Position numbers and translations under genes: made by a program
Notes under the pieces: model-generated
The model's database searches: none
Seen by the model: the letters and a program-made list of their open reading frames with translations, nothing else
Told to the model about the DNA's origin: nothing
Part shown: positions 13,538-21,558 of the stretch, one piece after another
Layout: each line of letters starts with the position of its first letter
Numbering within the stretch: position 1 is the stretch's first letter
NCBI GenBank assembly: GCA_900549415.1
Contig: URNX01000040.1
Span: forward strand, 1 to 30,719
Direction: 5' to 3'
Length of the DNA stretch: 30,719 nucleotides
Source: an uncultured bacterium
Lineage (GTDB): Bacteria > Verrucomicrobiota > Lentisphaeria > Victivallales > UBA1829

Positions 13538-15913
13538 TCACTTCAGTTCCCGTTCCACGGAAACCGCTTCGCCGTCCGTCTCGACCGTCTCATCCGGAAG
13601 ATGAATTGCGGCGCGGATTCCGGCGGGAATCCCGAAGCGGACCGTTACGGAGCTTCCGTTCGATTTCAGAGATCCCTGAATCATTCCCTGCGGAGTCGGA
13701 ACATTCATCTCCGCGCTTTCCAGAACGTTCAGCAGCGGATTCAGTTCGATTTCGCGCCATGCGGGAGCCGTCTGCTTCAGTCCGAACACCAGCTCCGGAA
13801 GATGCGAGATTGCATGCGCGCTCCACGCATGGGAATACGACCATCCGGTGCTGAATGTCTCCCACACGGTCCCGCTCGGAATCATCGGTGCCCATTTTTC
13901 GCGGATAAACGCGAGGGCTTCCGTGCGCAAACCGAATTCACCCGCGACGTCGAACAGGTAGGTTGCCCAGAACGACGACGGCTGCGCGCAGCCGGAAAGC
14001 GTCCCTTTCAGATACGGCAGGATGCGCGTTTCGAGCATCGTTTTCTCCGCTTCCGGCGCGAGTCCGCAGAGAAGCGCGAGCACCTGGTCGTGCACCGACG
14101 GAGTTCCGTTCCGTTTCCCGTCCCGGTCGAGTTCCGGAACGAACAGATTCTGTTCGGGGTCGAAGAACGCTTTTTTGAGCAGAACACGTTCCGCCGCGAT
14201 TTTCTGTTCCAGCAGACCGGCGTCCGCCGCATGTCCTGCGTTCTTCAGGAACTTGCAGTAGAGAGTCACCGCGTAGAGATGCCAGAGGTTGAGGAAGGCG
14301 GGAGTGTTGTCGCGCGGCAGATCGCACCAGTCTTCAAACAGCCAGTAGCGCGGGTCGGCTTTCACGAGTCCGCGCGAATCGCGCATCCGGTCAAAGTATG
14401 CAAGAATATCTTCGGCGCGGGATTTCTGCTCGCGCAGATGCTCCGTTTCGCCCGTCTGGAACCAGAGGTCGTGCAGAGTCGCAAGCCAGGTCAGACAGAA
14501 GTCCGGCAGGACGCAGCCGCAATCCGTCGTCGGGGCGTCGGCAAAAGTGAGGTTGTCGGGCGCGTGCTGTCCGGAAATGGAATGAATGCCCTGCCGCAGA
14601 AGAGCGGAGTCCGCGGTCAGAAAATGGGTGTTTTTCGCCTGAACCCGCGCATCGCCCCACCACTGGGACTGCTCGCGCCATGGGGTATCGACAAACGCAT
14701 CCATTGAGCAGACCCTCTGCGTGTGGACCGAAGCGCGGTAAATTCCGTTCAGCACCTCGTCGGAACAACGGAACGAGCCGGAAATCTTCATCGGATATAC
14801 GGAGGAGCGCCAGGAAAGTTTCAGTTTCAGCGGATGCTTGTTTTCGCGAACGACAACGCTCACGTGGCGGACGCCCATGATCTGATAGAGCTCGCACCGC
14901 TCCCGTTCCGCTCCGGCAATCACACGGGCGGCAAGCGAGATCAGACAGCCGCATCCAGGCTTCGGCTCAAAACGGACGCGTCCTTCGGGGAGCCAGTGCG
15001 AATAGAGCAGATCGAAAACAAGCCCCGGCTCCGCGCCTTCGTATTCCAGAACAGGCGTTCCCGTAAGCCACTCCTCCGCTCCGAGGTCAAATGTAACGCA
15101 GGTCAGGCGTCCGGCTCCGGAGGCGGGAACTTCGCAGCAGAGGAAGCCGCCCTCTTCATGCGCGGGCGGAACTTCGCCGTAAACGAGTGAATCCAGTTCA
15201 TATTTTGCGAAATCCCACGCGATGTTGTGTTCGGCATACGGCAGAGCCGCCGCAGGCTTCGCGCAGATTCCGCACGCAAACGAAACGACCGCCGCGGGCA
15301 CCTGTTCGTGTTCATCGAGCATCGGAATGCTGCGGTGTTCGAGCGCCTGCCACGGGAGACTTCCCTGAACGGCTTCCGCCGGATGACACCAGTCGGGCTG
15401 CGGCGGAAGACGGAATCCGGTTTCCGCGGTTATCCAGCTGCGGTCGTCATGACGCAGATCGACTTCCTCCTGCCATCCGAGCTGAATGCTGAGACGCGCG
15501 GTGTCATGCGCATACGCGGTGTTGCGGAAAATCGTCCACTCCTTGATGCGCGAAAGAATCTGAACGCCGTTGTCCCATTCCGCGGAACAGAGAAAGCCCG
15601 CACGGTCGGCGTGATTGTAAGCGAACGTTCCGATTCCGGGATTGTACGCTTCAACGGAAATCCAGTTGTGTCCGTTTTTGAGATACGGCAGAATATCGAC
15701 CTCATCAAACGGCCAGTGATGCTGATATCCGCGCACGGGACCGCGGCAGACATAGCGTCCGTTGACATGCAGACGGTAGCTTTGATCCGCCGTAATTTCC
15801 AGCGGCGCCGACGACGGCATTTTTTCCATGTTGAAATCGTAACGGAATCCCGCATAACTGTTCTGCATGTAGAACGCGTTTCCGGGCCAGATCCAGAGGG
15901 CTTTCGGATTCAT
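13538..15913 (-). CDS. GH78-type alpha-L-rhamnosidase, second copy
   Basis: A 791-residue cytoplasmic enzyme starting MNPKALWIWPGN, with an N-terminal beta-sandwich (YRLHVNGRYVCRGPVRGYQHHW), a rhamnosidase-type central sandwich, an (alpha/alpha)6 barrel and a C-terminal beta domain. The catalytic block DTPWREQSQWWGD gives D409, E414 and D421, with the 5/7 spacing of Bacillus RhaB. E685 in GTVWETFSTGWSYSHAWSAH is the likely general base. The ATG at 15913 is chosen because AAAGGCAG lies 4 nt upstream and homology starts there, not at the longer frame start. It has its own promoter (15963-15991) and terminator. The upstream gene in the same direction is the GntR-type regulator. It is very different in sequence from the GH78 protein starting at 2162, so it is probably specific for a different rhamnoside. 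Confidence 0.9.
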   Translation of the reverse strand: MNPKALWIWPGNAFYMQNSYAGFRYDFNMEKMPSSAPLEITADQSYRLHVNGRYVCRGPVRGYQHHWPFDEVDILPYLKNGHNWISVEAYNPGIGTFAYNHADRAGFLCSAEWDNGVQILSRIKEWTIFRNTAYAHDTARLSIQLGWQEEVDLRHDDRSWITAETGFRLPPQPDWCHPAEAVQGSLPWQALEHRSIPMLDEHEQVPAAVVSFACGICAKPAAALPYAEHNIAWDFAKYELDSLVYGEVPPAHEEGGFLCCEVPASGAGRLTCVTFDLGAEEWLTGTPVLEYEGAEPGLVFDLLYSHWLPEGRVRFEPKPGCGCLISLAARVIAGAERERCELYQIMGVRHVSVVVRENKHPLKLKLSWRSSVYPMKISGSFRCSDEVLNGIYRASVHTQRVCSMDAFVDTPWREQSQWWGDARVQAKNTHFLTADSALLRQGIHSISGQHAPDNLTFADAPTTDCGCVLPDFCLTWLATLHDLWFQTGETEHLREQKSRAEDILAYFDRMRDSRGLVKADPRYWLFEDWCDLPRDNTPAFLNLWHLYAVTLYCKFLKNAGHAADAGLLEQKIAAERVLLKKAFFDPEQNLFVPELDRDGKRNGTPSVHDQVLALLCGLAPEAEKTMLETRILPYLKGTLSGCAQPSSFWATYLFDVAGEFGLRTEALAFIREKWAPMIPSGTVWETFSTGWSYSHAWSAHAISHLPELVFGLKQTAPAWREIELNPLLNVLESAEMNVPTPQGMIQGSLKSNGSSVTVRFGIPAGIRAAIHLPDETVETDGEAVSVERELK

Positions 15914-15962
15914 TTTTCTGCCTTTGCAAAAAATTAGGTGTTGCTTGCGCGCGTATGTTTTT

Positions 15963-15991
15963 AATATACCGGAGCGCGCTTCCCTTTTCAA
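15963..15991 (-). promoter_or_regulatory. Promoter of the second GH78 gene
   Basis: On the minus strand, TTGAAA (15986-15991), a 17-nt spacer and TATATT (15963-15968), placing transcription start about 42 nt before the ATG. The spacer contains GCGCGC-rich DNA. No clear palindromic operator was seen over it. Confidence 0.7.
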
Positions 15992-16080
15992 GGCAAAAAG
16001 AGAAAGAGCCTCTCATCTGAACTCAAAAAAAATTCCACCGACGGCTTTCCGCGCGGCAACAGGAATGAAGCGCAGAGTCC

Positions 16081-17085
16081 TCAAACCTCCCGGATGCGGT
16101 CGGCGTTCATCACCGAAACCGGCACGAGTTCATGCCGGTTTCTGCCGTCGGCGCGCCAGTCGAGATAGAGCTGCACGGCGCGGCAGCCGAGCTCGTACGG
16201 ATGCTGATCCACCGTCACAAACGGAAAGACGCTCTGCACGCCGGGCAGATTCCCGAATCCGGCGAAAGAGATGCGTTCCGCGCGGACGGGATCGAGACGG
16301 CGCAGAGCCTGCCACAACTCGAATGTCATGGTGTCGTTCTCCCCGACAATTGCGGTTGTATCGGGGAATGCGGAAAAAATCATTTTGAGAAGCTGTTCAC
16401 GGGAACGGTTGTTGCTGTAGAAAAAGCGATCCTCCATATCCGGAATCTCCGCGTGGCGGAAAGCCTCAAGGAATGCGGCGCAGCGCGGATTTCGCGCAAA
16501 CGGGAAAGAGGAATACATGACAACAACAATTTCCCGATGTCCCTTTTCAAGCAGAGCTTCCGCCATCTGAAGCCCGCCGGAATAAACGTCGGAAGTAATG
16601 GAGTTGCGTTCCGGATCGGCGTCAAAAAAGGAGTCGACGAGTACGCCGGGCGCAGTGAGCGGGAAGTTCGCATAGGAGGCGAGAAAGACGCCCTCGATTC
16701 CGTTTGCAAGCATTTTCCGTTCGGCGATCCGAACCTCTTCGAGTTCAGGCGCCATGACGGAGAGCAGATAATTGTTCCGCAGCGCGCCGTCGATCACGCC
16801 GTGCATGAGCTGGTCGGCATAGAGGTTTCCGCAGCGGATAAGGAGTCCAAGCGATCCTTTGACGAGTTCGGAGCGGTCGCGGATATAGGTTCCGTCGCGG
16901 GAGCTCGAGCCGCGCCGGAGATACCCGTCGGCGATAAGTCTGTTGACCGCTTTGTTAAGCGTGATGCGGTTGACTCCAAGCTCATCCGCGAGTTCATATT
17001 CCGACGGCAGCCGCACATTGGGCGGATAGAGTCCTCCGTCGATTCTTTTCTTCAGCACTTCAGCGATTTCTTCCAGTTTTCCCAT
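16081..17085 (-). CDS. GntR-type regulator with LacI-like sugar-binding domain (AraR-like architecture)
   Basis: A 334-residue regulator. Residues about 1-70 form a GntR winged helix (LPSEYELADELGVNRITLNK, then AVNRLIADGYLRR). The rest is a LacI/periplasmic-binding-type effector domain (GSLGLLIRCGNLYAD, GIEGVFLASYANFPL, SFAGFGNLPGVQSVFPFVTV). This fusion is the layout of Bacillus AraR and relatives, which repress sugar-use genes until the sugar binds. The ATG at 17085 is chosen for its strong AGGAGG 6 nt upstream. The gene is divergent from the pseudopilin / GH-A / GH29-like operon and shares a 160-nt control region with it, so that operon is its likely target. The GH78 gene downstream may be a second target. 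Ligand unknown. Confidence 0.9.
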   Translation of the reverse strand: MGKLEEIAEVLKKRIDGGLYPPNVRLPSEYELADELGVNRITLNKAVNRLIADGYLRRGSSSRDGTYIRDRSELVKGSLGLLIRCGNLYADQLMHGVIDGALRNNYLLSVMAPELEEVRIAERKMLANGIEGVFLASYANFPLTAPGVLVDSFFDADPERNSITSDVYSGGLQMAEALLEKGHREIVVVMYSSFPFARNPRCAAFLEAFRHAEIPDMEDRFFYSNNRSREQLLKMIFSAFPDTTAIVGENDTMTFELWQALRRLDPVRAERISFAGFGNLPGVQSVFPFVTVDQHPYELGCRAVQLYLDWRADGRNRHELVPVSVMNADRIREV

Positions 17086-17106
17086 AGTTGCCTCCTGTTT
17101 AAGAGA

Positions 17107-17134
17107 ACTATACACCGCTTTTTAGATATGTCAA
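17107..17134 (-). promoter_or_regulatory. Promoter of the GntR-type regulator
   Basis: On the minus strand, TTGACA (17129-17134), a 16-nt spacer and TATAGT (17107-17112), giving a short leader of about 15 nt before the AUG. Confidence 0.7.
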
Positions 17135-17143
17135 TAAACTTTT

Positions 17144-17161
17144 TCTTTTTCCTGAAAAAGA
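17144..17161. promoter_or_regulatory. 18-bp palindrome between divergent promoters (candidate operator)
   Basis: TCTTTTTC-CT-GAAAAAGA, 8-bp perfect arms around a 2-nt centre, placed between the -35 boxes of the regulator promoter (17134) and the pseudopilin promoter (17164). The location would let one bound dimer control both directions. That it is bound by the adjacent regulator is inference. Confidence 0.45.
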
Positions 17162-17163
17162 TA

Positions 17164-17192
17164 TTGACTTTTTCGCACTTATGGAGTATAAT
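17164..17192 (+). promoter_or_regulatory. Promoter of the pseudopilin / GH-A / GH29-like operon
   Basis: TTGACT (17164-17169), 17-nt spacer, TATAAT (17187-17192): near-consensus sigma-70 promoter, about 47 nt upstream of the expected mRNA start to ATG interval at 17247. Confidence 0.85.
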
Positions 17193-17246
17193 GTAAACAG
17201 AGCACAGAATATTGAATCATCTAAAACTAGAAAGGTTGAGAGAAAA

Positions 17247-17993
17247 ATGAAAAAGAGTATCAAAAAATTCACCCTTATAGAACTTCTTGTAGTAATTGCA
17301 ATTATTGCAATCCTTGCCGGAATGCTTCTTCCTGCGCTGAATTCAGCGAGGGAGAAAGCGCGCGGCATGCAGTGCCTCGGCAATCTGAAGCAGATCGGAA
17401 ACGCCGCACACATGTACAGTAACGACTGGACCGATTATCTGGCTCCGGCTCTGAAAGGGTCACCGGACGGAAACACATCGAACTGGGCCAACGCTTACGG
17501 GCGTTTTTACATGAACGGGAAGGTCAACGCAGCAGGCAACGCAGTCTCCCCGGCCTCATGGAAGTCGTTTGCATGTCCGCGCGACACTTCGACATCCACA
17601 AACCCGCGCCGCAGCTACGCAATTATCCGCTGTATTGTCACTCTGGCGCCTGCAACCCTGGGGTACAATCTGAACAAACGCGTCAGTTACCGCCAGCCGT
17701 CCCGCACTTACATGATTGCCGAAGCGGATATCTGGGGACTTCTGCGTCCGACCAATCCGACCGCTGACGGACCATGCAAAGTTGCCGCAGCCTACATAAA
17801 CAGCTATCTGAATTACTTTGACAGTTCCAAGCAGTTCGGTCCCAACCACGTCAATCTTGCAAACATTCTTTACATTGACGGCCATGCCACAGCAAAAAAG
17901 ACTTGGAACGGAGGACGCGGTATGACCGAAATGTACTATCCGAACGACTTCGGAAGTCAGAAAAACCAAATCGCGGCATACAGCGATAAATAA
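17247..17993 (+). CDS. Pseudopilin-like protein with prepilin N-terminal methylation domain (GntR locus)
   Basis: A 248-residue protein starting MKKSIKK, then FTLIELLVVIAIIAILAG as transmembrane helix, with Glu12 at +5 relative to Phe8. The residue before the presumed cleavage site is Lys7, not Gly. The C-terminal globular domain ends with the H-X9-DG motif (HVNLANILYIDGHA). The ATG at 17247 follows GAAAGGTTGAG; an upstream in-frame ATG at 17181 overlaps the -10 box and is rejected. It is related to the pseudopilin at 11504-12352 in the N-terminal half (GMLLPALNxAREKA, a Cys, N(M/L)KQ(V/I)G), while the C-terminal domains have diverged strongly. It is the first gene of an operon continuing, 15 nt later, with a secreted glycoside hydrolase. 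The presumed role is a surface or secretion-associated pseudopilin with a role in glycan capture or export of the hydrolase. This is not established. Confidence 0.9.
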   Translation: MKKSIKKFTLIELLVVIAIIAILAGMLLPALNSAREKARGMQCLGNLKQIGNAAHMYSNDWTDYLAPALKGSPDGNTSNWANAYGRFYMNGKVNAAGNAVSPASWKSFACPRDTSTSTNPRRSYAIIRCIVTLAPATLGYNLNKRVSYRQPSRTYMIAEADIWGLLRPTNPTADGPCKVAAAYINSYLNYFDSSKQFGPNHVNLANILYIDGHATAKKTWNGGRGMTEMYYPNDFGSQKNQIAAYSDK

Positions 17994-18008
17994 TAGAAGG
18001 GAACCCTT

Positions 18009-21000
18009 ATGAACAAACTTATTCTCTGTTGTGGTCTGCTTTCAGCAGCCGCTTTCGCCTCTGCGTTTACTCCGCCGTTTGAAAACCTCAAAATCAACCG
18101 GAATGATAATTCTGTACAGATAGCGTATGGTCCGCAAAAAAGCTTCTCCGCCGGTGGCGCAATCTTTCCAAAAGAACTTTCGAATCTCGTTACCATTTCC
18201 GAAGAGGACAAGAGTCTTGTAATCGATACAACGCATCTTGCAGAAAAGGCTCCGAAAGGAGTGATCCGGCTTAATTTCAACGGAATCAAAGCAAAAGATG
18301 TCATCAAACAGCCAGGCGACAGGACAAACCGAATCTCAGTACGTTTTTCCTGTGACCGTTCAGGTATTCCGGTCACCATTCTCATTGAAGGCAATGCACT
18401 GGACAAAGACGGCAAACGCAAACATTACTGGAAAGATAAAAACGCCATCTCCATCGAGGGGGAACAAACCATATCATTCGATCAGATCTTCCCCGAATCC
18501 ATTTCCGGGCTTTCGGTCCGTTTCCAGGTCCGCGGAGGTGCAGTGTTCCGGCTGCATGAAATTCTCTGCGAACCGGTGACAATCAAAACTTCACTCAATC
18601 CCGCGAAAAATTATCTCTGGAACGGAGGAGCGGAACGGCAGTTCTACGGAACCTTCATGAACACGCCGCGATTCGCTTTCTCGGAAAACATTCCGGAGAA
18701 CTGGGAATCCCGTGTGAAAATCGATACAGAAATCAAGCACTCCGGCAAAGCGTCGTTTCGCTTCGACAAAACGTCATGGCCGCAGCGCACCTACTTCAAC
18801 CCGGTTCCATTTGAACAGGGAAAGCCGATCCAGTTCACCGCATGGATCAAAGCGGATGCTCCTTGCGATGCGGAAATGTCCATGTTCAATGGAAACGGCT
18901 CCGCTTATCTAAAGCCGATTAAACTCTCGACGGAATGGAGAAAGTATGAAATGTACATTCCGGCATGGGGCGAAAAACCGGCAGGAATCACAAAAATCGG
19001 CGGAATGGGTCCGGGCGGACTCGCCACCATGCAAGGACACACATATCCGCATTTCATGTTTCCGAACAATGTCACCGTCTGGGTTGATGATATGGCGGTT
19101 CACTCAGGCGGAAAAGGACAGCATACTCCGGAACGCGGAATCATGCTGTCCGGCCAGCTGGACAACCCGTCTCTGCGTTATACGAACGGTGCAGAAGTTA
19201 CGGCAAAACTGCATTTCAGCAATATGGAGCCCGCGGCCGCCATCGCTGCTCCAGCATGGGAACTTTCGGATTTTCATGGCAGAATTCTGAAAAAAGGAGT
19301 CGTCCCCGCCGTCTCCGTCGCGGCAAACGGAACTGCCAGCACGGAATACAAAATACAGCTTCCAAAGGATAAATTCGGACCGATGAACCTTCGTTTCACA
19401 ATGAATGACGAAACCGTCGGATTCATACTCGGTGTTCTCCCCGATGGACAAAAAAACCTCGACAAACGCATCGGGGTCAATTATTCCTACAGCAATCATG
19501 ACCGTTCCGTGGAAATGCTTTCCGCGTTCCGCATCGGAGCCGTGCGCATCTGGAGCCACCACGAGCGTAATGTTCATCGCGGGTTCACCGCCGCGAAACC
19601 GTTTCATGACGCGGGGTTCTACACATTGATGTGCATTGAAACCCAGCCGGACCGTTCCGCCGAAAGTCAGGTTCCGCGCGATCTCAAACCATGGGCGGCG
19701 ACAATGAAGACTCTTGCAGCAGAGCATCGAGGATTCATAGACGCGTATGAAATTCTAAACGAACCGAACATCTGGTCCGGTCTCCGCAAGAATCCCGATC
19801 CCGCAAAATTCCGCGACGTTACACCCGAAGTGAACGCAGAATGCATCCGTGTGCTTGGCAAAGCCATTCATGAGGGCGATCCGAACACAAAATTGGCAGG
19901 ACCGACGACCTGCGGAACCGCACCCGGATGGCCCGTCGCAGTTCTCACGAAAGGAGCCGACAAGGATCTCGACATCATCTCCGAACACTGCTACCGCGAT
20001 CTGCCGGAACTCCCCGATTATGAACCGGAACTGAAAACTCTGATGACCGCCGTGAGAAGATTCAAAAACTTCCCCGTAATCAGCACGGAATCAGGTTATC
20101 AGACCATGAGCATCTACCCTGACCACCAACGCATCTCGGATTTAGGACGCAATCAGGCGGACCGGGTGACGCGCCTCACGCTCATCGGAATCGCCAACGG
20201 ACTGGATCAGTTCTATCAATTCAGCTTCTGCATGCGTGAACAGGGCAACGGGTTCGGACTCACTCTGATGGGCGGCGCGGACAACGCTTATTACCCTATT
20301 GCAAGCCCGACACTCTATGCGACCCGCGGAATGATTGACCGCATCTACGGAGCAAAACCGCTGAAACGCCTTCCACTCGGCAGCAATTACCGCTGCTATC
20401 TCTTCGACCGCGGAGATGTCCGTGTCGCCGCACTCTGGAAATGGAACGGTGCGGCAGAAACAGTCAATTCCGGCTGGAAAAACGGAACCATGTTCGATAT
20501 GTTCGGAACGAAAATTGCACAAGATCAATTTGTTCTCAACACCTCTCCGATTTATTTTGAATCAGCAGCAAGCGCGGCGGAACTGGAGAAACAGATTGCG
20601 AAACTGCCGCTTCGCGGAGATTCCAAAGTCCTTGACATCGTTCCGCGCGCTCTTGACTCCTCCCGTTTCGAAATCGAGATACGCAATCTCACGGGAAATA
20701 CCCTTTCCGGAATCCTCTCTGTCGGCAAAGAGAAAAAAGAGTTCAAAGATCTCGCCCCGGAAGCCTGCGTAAAATATGCATTCCATACTCAAACCGCAAT
20801 CGGTTTAAAGGAACAGACTCTCAAAGCGGAAGCCCTGCTCGCCTCCGGACAGCGCATCACGAAAGCGTTCACACTCAAAGGAATCTTCCCGGCACGCTCC
20901 GGCAGCAAAATCATCGTTGACGGAAACAACCGTGATTGGTCAGCCGTGACACAGAGCCAGCCGCTCACCTGCCGCACCAAACTCAACAGCTGGACTCCGG

Positions 21001-21536
21001 CGGAGGATTCCACAACCGCTTCCGCAAAGTTCGCATGGGATCCGGACTATCTCTATGTCCTCGTCACGGTCAACAAAGGAAGCATTCAGGAAAGCTCCAT
21101 GAAAACAGCCGGAACGCTCTTCCTTGGCGACAGTGTACAGATCGCCATGGACACTATCCGGAATGCCACCCCGGGACAAATCGGTTTTCAGGATGACGAT
21201 TTCGAGTATTCAATCGGCAACCTGAACGGAAAGACTCTTGTCTACCGTCACTTTGCCTCCGCTCCCAGTTACGACAGTCTGGAAAAACAGATCGGAATTG
21301 CTCAGGATGTCAAAGCAGCGGTTTCCGTCAAAGACGGCAAGACCGTTTACGAGATTGCGTTCCCCCGCCGTGCCGTCAGCCCGTTCCGGCTCGAACCGGG
21401 ATCGGCAATGCGCATCAATGTCCTTGTCAACATTGCAAATGCAAAAGGACGCGCCGGCTATCTGGAACTCACTCCCGGAATCGGCGCGGCAAAACAGCCG
21501 GGCAAGTTCATGGATCTCATCCTTGAGAAAAAATAA
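18009..21536 (+). CDS. Secreted clan GH-A glycoside hydrolase with CBM9-like C-terminus
   Basis: A 1175-residue exported protein (signal peptide about 1-19, AAAFASAF). N-terminal beta-rich modules (about 25-360) include a region resembling carbohydrate-binding modules (KHSGKASFRFDKTSWPQ). An Ig-like segment follows (about 370-480), then a TIM barrel (about 490-800) starting RIGVNYSY. E585 in YEILNEPN is the predicted acid/base and E694 in VISTESGYQ the nucleophile. Their order and about 109-residue spacing fit retaining clan GH-A enzymes (GH39/GH5-like), but the family cannot be fixed by eye. The last about 200 residues (IIVDGNNRDWSAV, FAWDPDYLYVLVTV, GDSVQIAMDT) look like a CBM9/DOMON-type binding module. 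AGAAGGGA precedes the ATG. Genes on both sides (pseudopilin, GH29-like) are in the same operon. Substrate unknown. Confidence 0.87.
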   Translation: MNKLILCCGLLSAAAFASAFTPPFENLKINRNDNSVQIAYGPQKSFSAGGAIFPKELSNLVTISEEDKSLVIDTTHLAEKAPKGVIRLNFNGIKAKDVIKQPGDRTNRISVRFSCDRSGIPVTILIEGNALDKDGKRKHYWKDKNAISIEGEQTISFDQIFPESISGLSVRFQVRGGAVFRLHEILCEPVTIKTSLNPAKNYLWNGGAERQFYGTFMNTPRFAFSENIPENWESRVKIDTEIKHSGKASFRFDKTSWPQRTYFNPVPFEQGKPIQFTAWIKADAPCDAEMSMFNGNGSAYLKPIKLSTEWRKYEMYIPAWGEKPAGITKIGGMGPGGLATMQGHTYPHFMFPNNVTVWVDDMAVHSGGKGQHTPERGIMLSGQLDNPSLRYTNGAEVTAKLHFSNMEPAAAIAAPAWELSDFHGRILKKGVVPAVSVAANGTASTEYKIQLPKDKFGPMNLRFTMNDETVGFILGVLPDGQKNLDKRIGVNYSYSNHDRSVEMLSAFRIGAVRIWSHHERNVHRGFTAAKPFHDAGFYTLMCIETQPDRSAESQVPRDLKPWAATMKTLAAEHRGFIDAYEILNEPNIWSGLRKNPDPAKFRDVTPEVNAECIRVLGKAIHEGDPNTKLAGPTTCGTAPGWPVAVLTKGADKDLDIISEHCYRDLPELPDYEPELKTLMTAVRRFKNFPVISTESGYQTMSIYPDHQRISDLGRNQADRVTRLTLIGIANGLDQFYQFSFCMREQGNGFGLTLMGGADNAYYPIASPTLYATRGMIDRIYGAKPLKRLPLGSNYRCYLFDRGDVRVAALWKWNGAAETVNSGWKNGTMFDMFGTKIAQDQFVLNTSPIYFESAASAAELEKQIAKLPLRGDSKVLDIVPRALDSSRFEIEIRNLTGNTLSGILSVGKEKKEFKDLAPEACVKYAFHTQTAIGLKEQTLKAEALLASGQRITKAFTLKGIFPARSGSKIIVDGNNRDWSAVTQSQPLTCRTKLNSWTPAEDSTTASAKFAWDPDYLYVLVTVNKGSIQESSMKTAGTLFLGDSVQIAMDTIRNATPGQIGFQDDDFEYSIGNLNGKTLVYRHFASAPSYDSLEKQIGIAQDVKAAVSVKDGKTVYEIAFPRRAVSPFRLEPGSAMRINVLVNIANAKGRAGYLELTPGIGAAKQPGKFMDLILEKK

Positions 21537-21558
21537 GCACTCTGCTGGAGATTTTATT

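Noticed and set aside
12337..13854. 505-codon plus-strand frame over the LacI gene
   Set aside because: It runs through the promoter and terminator of the opposite-strand genes and has no family features.
17181..17246. Longer N-terminus for the pseudopilin from the ATG at 17181
   Set aside because: That ATG lies between the -35 and -10 boxes of the operon promoter, and the natural leader MKKSIKK with a ribosome-binding site starts at 17247.
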